Below the pieces are notes generated by a model. The model worked only from the letters and a program-made list of their open reading frames with translations. It was not told where the DNA came from and searched no databases. The position numbers and the translations under genes were made by a program. Below, in pieces: positions 55,401 through 64,000 of a stretch of 64,000 nt of DNA. Source of the stretch: Isoetes taiwanensis (Eukaryota; Streptophyta; Lycopodiopsida; Isoetales; Isoetaceae); contig JAJEKV010000214.1 of NCBI GenBank assembly GCA_021234155.1, positions 620,001 to 684,000 on the forward strand. Reading direction: 5' to 3'. Numbering within the stretch: the stretch's first letter is position 1; the number at the start of each line of letters is the position of its first letter.

Positions 55401-56300
55401 AAACCTTGCCAATGTATGTTTATCTTTGGGAGTTGGTTACTGGGGGTATACGATGATGATCCCCGACGTTGGTAGAACTTTAAAAGCCTATACGTGTCCT
55501 CCAATGTGCCCAAGGTAGTGGGATAAACTAGCTAGTCCGTACAAGATTAGTCTAGTATGGACCTTAAACAAGCTCTAAAAATTAATGGGCCATGGACCCA
55601 GGCCGCTGTCTTATTAGCTATGGTGCCCAACTTCCTAAGGTGGGATTCTATCCTACCTACAAAGTGTGCATGTAAGGCAAAAGTTTTGCCCAACGGATGT
55701 GTGGTGAGTTGGTATATGCCTAGTAATGCCAAAATAAATGTGCATTTGGCCATGGGTTCAAACCTTGCCAATGTATGTTTATCTTTGGGAGTTGGTTACT
55801 GGAGATATACGATGATGATCCCCGACGTGGTAGAACTTTAAAGCCTATACGTGTCCTCCACTTTGGCTGCCGCAAGGTAGTGGGATAAACTAGCTAGTCT
55901 GTACAAGATTAGTCTAGTATGGACCTTAAACAAGCTCTAAAAAATTAATGGGCCATGGACCGACCGCTGTCTTACAGCGCTATGGTGCCCAACTTCCTAA
56001 GGTGGGATTCTATCCTACCTACAAAGTGTGCATGTAAGGCAAAAGTTTTGCCCAACGGATGTGTGGTGAGTTGGTAAATGCCTAGTAATGCCAAAATAAA
56101 TGTGCATTTGGTCATGGGTTCAAACCTTGCCAATGTATGTTTATCTTTGGGAGTTGGTTACTGGAGATATACGATGATGATCCCCGACGTGGTAGAACTT
56201 TAAAGCCTATACTTGTCCTCCACTTTGGCTGCCGCAAGGTAGTGGGATAAACTAGCTAGTCTGTACAAGATTAGTCTAGTATGGACCTTAAACAAGCTCT
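52422..56300 (+). repeat. ~390-bp tandem array (about 10 units) with Pol III-like boxes
   Basis: Units begin near 52422, 52823, 53222, 53620, 54009, 54403, 54797, 55194, 55571 and 55941. Eight start with ACAATGGGACTATGGTAGG; the last two are shorter and start with ATTAATGGGCCATGG. Each carries TGGTGAGTTGG (A-box-like) and GGTTCAAACC (B-box-like), ~50 bp apart, so the unit is probably a tRNA-derived SINE amplified as a satellite. Variation between units is concentrated at two spots, around GTTACTGGGG and GGCTGCCGTAAGGCAGTGGG. The ~90-codon frame starting MPNGCVVSWYRP in several units is a consequence of repetition. Confidence 0.85.
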
Positions 56301-56341
56301 AAAAAATTTGGACCATTTATTTTGGCATTACAGGATCTAGC

Positions 56342-56371
56342 CCTAGCCCTGTACGAAGACAAGGTTCGGAC
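56342..56371. repeat. 30-bp direct repeat, right boundary of the array
   Basis: Perfect copy of 52361-52390, directly after the last unit and a short TTTATTTTGGCATTACAGG segment. Confidence 0.9.
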
Positions 56372-56413
56372 TAATACCCTACCAACATGCGAAGATGTAG
56401 TTTATCTCAACAT

Positions 56414-59342
56414 GCCTGTATGTTGGCGATGACTTAGGATGCTAGCTGACAAAAAATCAGAATTTAAGTCCGTACTATGCATTAATTACGAATTTACGAA
56501 TGTCTTGCTATCGCAAAGCGGGCCTTGACTTCTAACGCCACAACGGAGGAGCGGTCCAAACTCCATTCCGTCAGTTCCCCTTGCTTGGCGTTCTCAAGCG
56601 CATGTGATTGGCCACGTCCCAAGTGCAAAAGACCAAAACTTCGGCACCCAAAACGCAAACCCTGCTAGAACCTGGCAACTCATAGGGTTTACGTTTCGGA
56701 GGCTCCATGCTTGTCAGATTTGACTAGGACCCTTGCCCGTGTCTTGGCGTAGAGGGGGGGTGTTGATGCCAAAGCACGGACCCTAAAACCACCCGAGGCG
56801 GCTTGCCCCAAAAAGTCCTCTCCCGAAGGCCCCGGGCGACGGACGGGCAACTTCCCTCTCGAACCGTGATCTGTCTACGCCAATGGACTTAACGCCGACA
56901 TTGCCCTAGGGACCAAGTTTGTGGCCAGAAGCCCACCCCTTCTCGAAGAAGCCAAACTATCTCATGTGCAACACACTCGTAGTCAATTGGCCTAGGAGGT
57001 GGGCTGCTTGAATCTTGCAATGTAGGGGCGTAAGTGTTTTCTTTCTTTTGCAAAGCCCGGCCCAGGTGTAACTTGGTCCCTAGGGTAATTTTGGCATTCG
57101 GACGATGTGGCGAAGTCGGATCGGCATTTGAAGCCTCCGCAATGTCCGACGACAAAACACTTTGGTTTCTATCGTAAGCCCTTGGGGGCGCTCAGCGGTT
57201 TGATATGTTCTCGGGACGGATGTTGGATTTTTTGGACCTTCTCGAACCAGGTTCACGGAACAAAGGATTCAACGGTCGGATCACGGGAACCGAGATCCGG
57301 GAGTGTGGTCTTTAGCTATTACCCCCGGGCGGATTTGCCAGGAAAGGCTACCTCGGGGAAGCTTTTGGGGCTCGCCTCGGGGTTGGACTCTCCCCTCTAA
57401 TGAGGAGGCCTTGCAAGGTCCTGGCCTTGTTTGACTTGGGCAAGTGTGCCATTTCGGCTGCCCAACAACAAAAGTGCCGGACGTTCTAGTGCAAACTATT
57501 TAATCTAAACCTTATCCAAAATTTTTGAAAGTTGGCCCGTATGTTGGCGATGACTTAGGAAGCTAGCCGACAAACAATCAGAATTTAAGTCCGTACTATG
57601 CATTAATTCTGAATTCTGAATGTCTTGCTTTTGCAAAAGCTGGCCCCTTGACTTCTAAGCGCCACAGCGGGAGGAGTACAGGTCCAAACTCCATTCCGTC
57701 AAGTTCTCCTTGCTTCGTGTTCTCAAGCGCATGTGATCGGCCACGTCCCAAGTGCAAAAGACCAAACTTCGGCACCCAAAAGCGCGAAACCCCGCTAGAA
57801 CCACGGCAACTCATAGGGTTTACGTTTGAGGCTCTATGCTTGTCGATTTGACTAGGACCTTTAGCGATGTCTTGGCGTAGAGGGGGTGTTGGCGCCAAAG
57901 CCGCGGACCTAAAAACCACCGGGCGGCTTGCCCCAAAGTCCTCTCCGGAAGGCCCGGCGGCGGACGGGCTGCTTCCCCTCTCCGGGCAGGTGATGCATCT
58001 CTCGCCAATGGATTTCGAGCGTCGACATTGCCCTAAGGATCAAGTTTTGTGGCGAGAAGCCCACCCCTTCGAAGAAGCCAAACTATCTCATGTGCAGCGC
58101 TTTTCGTAGTCAATTGGCCTGGGAGGTGGGCTGGCGAGATGAATCTCGCAATGTAGGGCGTAAGTGTTTCTTTCTTTTGCAAAACTGACCGTGTAACTTG
58201 GTCCCTAGGGTAATTTTGGCATTCCGGACGATGTGGCGAAGTCGGATCGCCATTTTGGAGCCTCACAGAATGTCAGAACGACAAAACACTTTGGTTTCTA
58301 CACTATCGCCCATAGGGCGCAGCGGGTTTGATATGTTCTCGGGGACGGATGTTGGATTTTTGGACCTTCTCGGACCAGGTTCTGGAACAAAGGATTCAAC
58401 GGTCGGATACGGGAACCGAGATCCGGGAGTGTGGTCTTTAGCGTACCCCGTGAGGGGTTGCCGTGAAAGCGCCTCGGGGAAGCTTTTGGGGCTCGCCTGG
58501 GGTTGGACTCTCCCCTCTAATGAGGAGGCCTTGCAAGGTCCTGGCCTTGTTTGACTTGGGCAAGTGTGCGGCTCGGCTGCCCAACAACAAAGCTGCCCTA
58601 AGGACGTTCTAGTGCAAACTATTTAATCTAAACCTTATCCAAAATTTTTGAAAGTTGGCCTGTATGTTGGCGATGACTTAGGAAGCTAGCTGACAAAAAT
58701 CAGAATTTAAGTCCATTACTATGCATTAATTACGAATTTATTTAATGTCTTGCTACCGCAAAGCGCCCTTGACTTCTAAGCGCCACGGGAGGAGTGCAGG
58801 TCCAAACTCCATTCCGTCGAGTTCCCCTTGCTTCGCGTTCTCAAGCGCATGTGATCGGCCACGTCCCAAGTGCAAAAGACCAAAACTCGCACCCAAAATG
58901 CAAACCCGCTAGAACACGGCAACTCATAGGGTTTACGTTTGGAGGCTCTATTCTTGTCGATTCGACTAGGACCTTCTGGCAGGTAATGTCTTGGCGTAGA
59001 GGGGGTGTTGACGCCATACACGGACCCTAAAACCACCTAGCGGCTTTGCCCCAAAAGTCTCTCTCGAAGGTTCGGCGGCGGGACGGGCAACTTTCCCTCT
59101 CCGGGCAACGCGGATTCGCTCCGCCAATGGACTCGGAAACGCCGACATTGCCCTAGGGACCAAGTTTTGTGGCGAAGGCCACCCTTCTTCAAGAAGCGCC
59201 AAACTATCTTATGTCCAACACACTCGTAGTCAAGTGGCTAGGAGGTGGGTACGTTGAATACCGCAATGTAGGGCGGTGTGTCGCTTTTTTGCAAACCGAC
59301 CGTAACTTAGTCCATAGGGTAATTTTGGCATTCCAAACGAGC
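56414..59342. repeat. 1.12-kb tandem repeat, 2.6 units
   Basis: Units start at GCCTGTATGTTGGCGATGAC (56414, 57535, 58658); the third is cut at ~59342. Each contains TCATAGGGTTTACGTTT, GTCTTGGCGTAGAGG and an inverted pair: TTGCCCTAGGGACCAAGTT and, ~165 bp later, AACTTGGTCCCTAGGGTAA. No stable open frame is conserved between units, so it is probably non-coding satellite. Small differences cluster in GC-rich stretches. Confidence 0.85.
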
Positions 59343-59935
59343 AAGTTTATCGCCGGGTATTAATTTTTCGCGCGTTTTTTTTTTTTCCAAAAAAAAAAAA
59401 GTGACGCTCGAACGACGCGTTTTACGTGGCACTTCGGTTGACAATAGCGTGCAGCGGACGATGCCGCCACGCCGGCAAAACCGCCGCCACGCCGATATTC
59501 TAGGCGTCGTTTAACGACGTTCATGTCGACGTATAGACACTTTGGCATGCCCGACCGGGCATGTCGCCGGCCAAGCCGACCGGGTCACGCCGGGGATTTT
59601 TTAGTCGCTGCTCAACAACGTCATGTCGACGGGCGTAACACGGTGGCGTACCGGCATGTCGCAAAGCCACGCAAAATGGATGTGCTTATTGCCGGCTGCG
59701 GAGACGCCGCTCAACGACGCCTAGCCGACGCGGTTTTGACACGCAGCTCGCCCTTTGGCAGCGGTACCATGCCACGCAGCTAATCCGACACGCCAGCCCC
59801 GGAAACGCCGTTGAACGCCGTCGAACGACGTTGTCGCCGCTGAACGATTTTATCGCCGATGTTCGACGACGACCCTCATTCTTCGACGCCGCGAGTCGCT
59901 GGACGCCGACTATCCCTTTGTAGTGAATACCGCTT
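59343..59935. repeat. CpG-rich degenerate ~100-bp tandem repeat
   Basis: Abrupt change to CG-dense DNA: CGCCGCCACGCC, AACGACG and CATGTCGACG recur with ~90-110-bp spacing (phrases at ~59515, ~59612 and ~59708). It begins after a T12 run and an A12 run and ends where the antisense chromovirus homology starts. Frames crossing it on both strands show no family signature. Confidence 0.6.
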
Positions 59936-59939
59936 AGAA

Positions 59940-60330
59940 GACATACACCGCATGACGGAACAACTTCTTTACCGCGGATCTCAACGATCTTGCCGTCGGG
60001 CGTTGGGAAGGTCACCTTCCGCTTTCACAATCGATAATGGCCCCGGCGGTCCAAGGTACTCCATACCTATGATCAAGTCGTATTTGCCAATGCCCATTAC
60101 TTACGCCCCATCCGGATTTTAATCCGGGCAAGTCGATGTCGAGAAGTTGATTACATTCTGTGATACGCCTTACCGCTTCCACTTGCTAAGACAACGGGCC
60201 TTGGCTTTGACTTTAGTGGTTTCAACTTCAACATTTGAACCATTAGGGGGATGCAAAGTTATGGCTACTTCACGAGTCCATCAAGACTATGAAGGACTTG
60301 GTCTTGGCCTTCCCTACCGTAGAAATTACT
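59940..60330 (-). pseudogene. Protease region, antisense element (truncated)
   Basis: Matches 33160-33600: the LIIGMEYLG context and the AAAGAAGTTGTTCC / GTCTTCTAAGC phrases recur in reverse complement. Homology is lost at ~59,936 inside the domain, so the pol part was deleted or replaced. Confidence 0.5.
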
Positions 60331-61735
60331 TTATCTTGGCTCTACGCTTGCTCAGATCTAATGCGGCAAAGATATGACACTCACCCTGAATGTAGTCGCG
60401 GGCTTCCGCCGCTGCCGTCTGCGGGGGGTGTCCCAATCTCCCAACTTCGCTGTATTTGCACTCATGGCGTATGGGCGGTTCATTTGTCCTATGGCTTTGG
60501 CCGGAAGCACGAAGCAAAGCCGCTTTTCTATGCACTCTGTCTCTTTTCCTTGGGCATGGCACGCAAAGGAGCGCCTTTGCTTTGGAGTAGTTTGACCCTT
60601 CTGCTTGTCTTTGAAGGACACTGCTTCTTCTCCCCTGCTTCCCACGATTCTTGCTTATCACGGGGCTCTAGGCGGTCTGGTTTGTCCGCCGGGCTAAAAG
60701 CACTTTCTTTGCCTTGCCTTTGTCACATGTAATCTGCTTTGCCTCTGCCGGCTATTTAGAGGTCCCGTTCCTTGCAAGCTTATTGCCTTGGACTCATGCG
60801 ATCTTGTTCTAGGGTTTATTGCCCTTACAAGCTTCGCGGATCTCCTCATTCGGGGGCCTTCAGCGTAGCTTTCACCGCATGCTTTTCACCTAACTTTGCA
60901 CATCTGACCTCGACCTCATGAATTCTCACGTATATTTACGGATGACTTGTTGCCTTCTTTGCAGCTTTGTAGAGCTTCTTTGCATCATGTTGGACTTGTG
61001 CTCCCTTGGGGCGTAATGGCTTGAAGGCTTTAGCAAACTTCACGAACTTACAAGCATCCTGCTTAAGCCATGTGCCTTTGCATAACCTTTCCACCAAATT
61101 AAATCGCGGCTCCTTTCAAGTTGGCTACATTTGCCACTCTACCTTTGTCCTTATCCTTCATGCCATAAGCATTGCCGTACTCACTCATTTAGATCCAGCC
61201 ATGCCTCTGCTTCTAATCGACTGTTCTCCCCCGAAGCTGTTCGATTCAGGGCCTTCCATACATTGCCCGGTCTTGAGAATCTACCTTCTTCTAGTAGTCG
61301 GAGGCTCACGGTGTCCCTTTGTAGATCCATCTATAAGCGTCCCTACGCCTTGCATCTGCGGGTTTCTCGCCTTGCATCACGATTGGGTCCTAGGCACGCT
61401 CTTCCTCTTCCTCGAATCAGTGCGAATCGAACTTGGTCGGAGGATTAGAGTGGGGGACCTCCTTCTCTTCTTCTCTTCTTGTCTCTCCCTGTTTTCCGGT
61501 GATGCTTGAGGCAAGCTGGCGTTGCCCACAGGCCCCGCTCCTACTTGCGGCGGGACAGCCAAAGCCTTTATCGTTTCGAGGTCCGTCCTCATCGAGATAT
61601 TTCCTCTTCGGGGTGATGGCTCCAAATTCCTCGAAACGGGTTTCTTCTTGGCGTGGCCTGGGCGGACTCTGTTCTTCCACATGTTCCCGGCGTTGTCGTT
61701 CCCCTGAGCTTAGGCCTCTAGCTGCATACACAAGT
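60331..61735 (-). pseudogene. gag C-terminal part, antisense element (broken)
   Basis: Minus-strand frames match 31773-33110: MYAARGLSSGERQRREHVEE at the 5' end (starting 61731), and TECIEKRLCFV with ELGDWDTP-like fragments near 60.43-60.55 kb for the zinc-knuckle region. The reading frame shifts several times. The 61417-61731 frame is cleaner than its counterpart in the complete element. Confidence 0.5.
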
Positions 61736-61925
61736 AGTTCATGGCTATATGGTTAGTTTTACTTATTCTCTTGCATTATTTATGTTTGTTGGTATAGCTG
61801 GGGACACAAAATACATCCACAAAACATTTATAGTGCAAAAAGAAATTATATTCATATTTTATAATATGCTAATACAAAATTAAAACTTCCGGGATCAAGA
61901 TTGCTAACTATTCTTGATGTTGCCG
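61736..61925 (-). other. AT-rich spacer, antisense element
   Basis: Counterpart of 31620-31772, with GCACTATAAATGTTTTGTGG, TTTTGTGTCCCCAG and ACTTGTGTATGCAG (minus-strand sense) conserved. The coding meaning resumes directly after the TGCAG. Confidence 0.4.
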
Positions 61926-63455
61926 GTAGGATGGATTATCCTCTAGGAACTTTTTCACTTGGGCTGTTCCCACTGAATGACCCAAGTTCCTAAGGACGTT
62001 GGCTGAAGATCCATACGCAAGGCTCTCGCCAAGTCTTCTACCACCTTGGTCGGAGGTATAAAGCTGCGGTCCGTACACGTCTTCCTTGCCGCCTGTAAGG
62101 TATGGCGAAGTCGAAAACATCGAGTGCTACTGCTCTCTTTACCAGGATGGCATACTCGGTGTTGAGGGGCAACCGCGCATGCCGGCCAAATCTTGAGAGC
62201 GCAATTAGCATCGATACTCCTTCCTCGCCTCTGGGGGTGAATTTGCGGTGGATTACCGCTATTCTTCCATCCATCGGCGAGGGGCGTGTAGTACCAAGAA
62301 TGACTGTCGTTAGAGGATCTGTCTTGGCCTTTCGGTACCCACCTGCGTAATGCGCCCAGCAAAGTCATCTACTTCCTTTGTGATGAGCTCCCTGTAGTCT
62401 CGGCCCGATTCTTTGAAGCTCTCCCGAGGTCGAACTTCGCCTCTTCTCCCTGGGAGGCGTTGCTTGGCGAGCTTGCCGTTAGGATGTTCGATGTTGCGTA
62501 ATCCGGATCCCCATCACTGTTCTGTAGGGCAAGGAACTCTTCCTCCGTCGGTAGTTGATTTGCGGCTTGGTCTGCGCCTCCATAATCTCCACGATGCCAG
62601 AGGGCTTGGATTGGATGAGGTAGACTCTCATCATAGTGTGGCTTCCCTTACTTGGAGGGGAAGTCGGATGCTCCTCGGGACGATGAAGTCGTCTAAGTAA
62701 AAGTTCTTGAGGTTGGTGCGGCAACTCTTCGGTCCTGACTCCCTTTCCCGCACTCCGGGAAGGTTTTGGATGTCGCTTAGAAGCGAAACTCCTGCGCCTT
62801 CAACAATAATGGGGCTAGGCTTGTAATGCCTAACCCAAGGGGCTGTGACGACGAGGTTTTTGCGGTTTCTCTCGAGAGTCTTGCCACTCTGCTCGCTTGT
62901 AAATTAAGCTCCTCCGTGGGTGAAGCTTCGACATAGTCTTCCTCCTCCTCGATTCTGCTCGTCGAGTCCTCCTCTTCTTTTCCTTCACACTCCCTGTTCA
63001 TCTTTGCGTAAGGAGCCATTGTTACTGCTGCTATGGCTAATGGGTCTATGTCCAAGGGGAATGGAGGTTTCCCCTATGGTGTTCTCGGCACGGTGGGTGA
63101 GAAAGATTGCCAAGGCAGTGTTGAAAGAGAAGTACTTGGTCCTATTGACAGTTAGGACCATTGGCTCAGGTGTGCGCTGCGCTTTGTTTGTCAGGTACTT
63201 GGCAATGTTTGGGATATCACCTGATGCTGTTTGCAGGGATTGCCTAGGAACAAAGTAGCCTATGCAAGGGGGGAGTTGCACTAGCGCTGGTTCTACCCTA
63301 GCTTGGAACTCAGACAAGACTCTGCTGTAAGTCTGGGGTTGCGGCAAGGTTGCTTGGACATCTACCTCCTTCCAAGATATGGAAGATTTGGTCGACGTCG
63401 ACCTCGGAAGCATGATACCGGCTACTGTACCATCCGGGCGAAAATCGAGGTTGCC
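61926..63455 (-). pseudogene. gag N-terminal part, antisense element (broken)
   Basis: Matches 30056-31623. The first minus-strand ATG context is ACCAATGGCAACC at ~63,460; an in-frame TAG follows, and a long frame then covers 62985-63413 (YSRVLSEFQARVEPALVQLP, KYLTNKAQRTPEPMVLTVNR, KYFSFNTALAIF). A further frame at 62777-63055 is acidic (EEEEDYVEASPTEE). Comparing the two copies gives the clearest view of the gag protein of this family. Confidence 0.6.
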
Positions 63456-63572
63456 ATTGGTTAATTGCAGAAGAGGGTAACAAATGGTTGCAAGAGCGCC
63501 TCAGGGAGTTGAGAAATCGGCTAGAAGGGCAGGAGCAGATTTGTAGGGTGCTATCTGAGAAATGAGGGGTCT

Positions 63573-63583
63573 ATTTATAGAAA
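63573..63583 (-). promoter_or_regulatory. TATA box, antisense element
   Basis: TCTATTTATAG on the plus strand is CTATAAATAGA on the minus strand, matching the gag promoter at 29937 including its spacing to the gag start. Confidence 0.6.
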
Positions 63584-63765
63584 GGGGGAAACCCTAATTT
63601 TTGGATGACTTGGAAATTCCTAGGGTTGGGTAATTCTAGTCTATCTGAGGTCAAAATGGGAATTTGAAGACTAGATGAGATGTTTGAATAAGGCTAGATT
63701 ACCTAAAAGATGCTATACAACAGGTTGAGGATGATCTGGACAAGTCCTAGTGAAGAAATGGTAGG

Positions 63766-63834
63766 AGGTCTCACAGCTTGCGCCTCGTTTAAAAACTAAA
63801 GTTTAGTTCTTCGACCAGGCGCGAGCTGTGAGAC
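63766..63834. repeat. Hairpin 5
   Basis: GGTCTCACAGCTTGCGCCTC pairs with GGCGCGAGCTGTGAGAC; the inner AAACTAAA / TTTAGTT also pairs. It has the best-preserved arms in the window and corresponds to hairpin 4. Confidence 0.85.
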
Positions 63835-63962
63835 ATCAGTCTCATTCCGATCAAAAGGTGTCCAATTTGGGTAAACTAAGGGTGTAAGGATGATGGGCTC
63901 ATCAAATCCGCATTGAATTGACCCCTTATTTGGTCGATTGGAGAGCTGTTTTGGTCAAGTTT

Positions 63963-64000
63963 TAGGTCTCACGGCTTGCGCCTCGGCTTCAAAACTAAAT
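63963..64000. repeat. Hairpin 6, left arm only (window edge)
   Basis: AGGTCTCACGGCTTGCGCCT followed by CGGCTTCAAAACTAA is the consensus left arm. The right arm lies beyond the window. Corresponds to hairpin 3. Confidence 0.7.

Larger units (their letters stand above)
59936..64000 (-). mobile_element. Second chromovirus of the same family, antisense and partial
   Basis: Reverse-complement counterpart of about 29.5-33.6 kb. Reading on the minus strand: hairpins, TATA box, gag N-terminal part, AT-rich spacer, gag C-terminal part and protease, then loss of homology. The pol domains and this end's LTR are absent, and the other end runs off the window. Divergence from the complete element is higher than between that element's two LTRs, so it is a separate insertion. 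Confidence 0.88.

Noticed and set aside
52555-55841. Recurrent MPNGCVVSWYRPSNAKVNVH-type frame in the ~390-bp array as a gene family
   Set aside because: It runs through the A/B-box region, ends at variable points and shows no bias to synonymous change; it is a by-product of satellite uniformity.
56889-58554. Short frames on both strands in the 1.12-kb repeat
   Set aside because: None keeps the same frame or ends between units.
59523-60015. Frames crossing from the CpG-rich block into the antisense protease
   Set aside because: High CG content removes stops; the minus-strand frame is a chimera across a rearrangement breakpoint.

Overview
This window looks like nuclear DNA from a large-genome land plant. 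The evidence is a Ty3/gypsy chromovirus primed by initiator tRNA-Met, tRNA-derived SINEs, GT-AG introns with T-rich tracts, TATA promoters of the form CTATAAATA, very long (TA)n and (CT)n microsatellites, and layered tandem duplications. I cannot name the species or clade from the sequence. I see no bacterial, organellar, rRNA, functional tRNA or CRISPR feature. Almost everything is repeat or mobile DNA.

Layout. Bases 1-5.4 kb hold two blocks of an ~88-bp satellite carrying perfect heat-shock-element geometry, two long polypyrimidine tracts and three tRNA-like SINE copies. From 5.4 to 21.6 kb there is a giant foldback whose arms are a ~10-bp ATTCCCTTAG-type satellite around a perfect AT-rich palindrome. 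Most of it, plus ~5 kb of exon-like but unrecognised sequence, is duplicated head to tail (6.83-14.22 and 14.22-21.6 kb). From 21.6 to 24.65 kb I recognise little beyond a MITE-like fragment related to the foldback core.

From 24.65 to 51.54 kb there is a second tandem segmental duplication. Its unit encodes an unusual two-part element: a spliced ORF with a SAP-like N terminus, then a separate exon that joins a recurring 'DGKWKL...CPC' module to a Penelope-like reverse transcriptase. Copy 1 was later split by a 13.2-kb chromovirus (25,833-39,000, LTRs of ~1.55 kb). Copy 2 preserves the empty site, so the order of events can be read. The chromovirus is odd: between its 5' LTR and gag it carries an extra proline-rich ORF, and this ORF and gag are each preceded by a pair of ~70-bp hairpins and a TATA box.

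From 52.4 to 56.4 kb is a ~390-bp tandem array whose units carry Pol III A/B-box-like motifs, bounded by 30-bp perfect direct repeats. From 56.4 to 59.3 kb is a 1.12-kb tandem repeat. A CpG-rich block follows, then the gag/protease half of a second copy of the same chromovirus family in antisense (59.9-64 kb), cut by the window edge.

One caution affects every gene call. Wherever two copies can be compared, their differences cluster at CAG/CTG trinucleotides and are often small indels or scrambled bases. That pattern fits systematic base-calling error at methylated CHG sites better than evolution, so many apparent frameshifts may not exist in the real genome.
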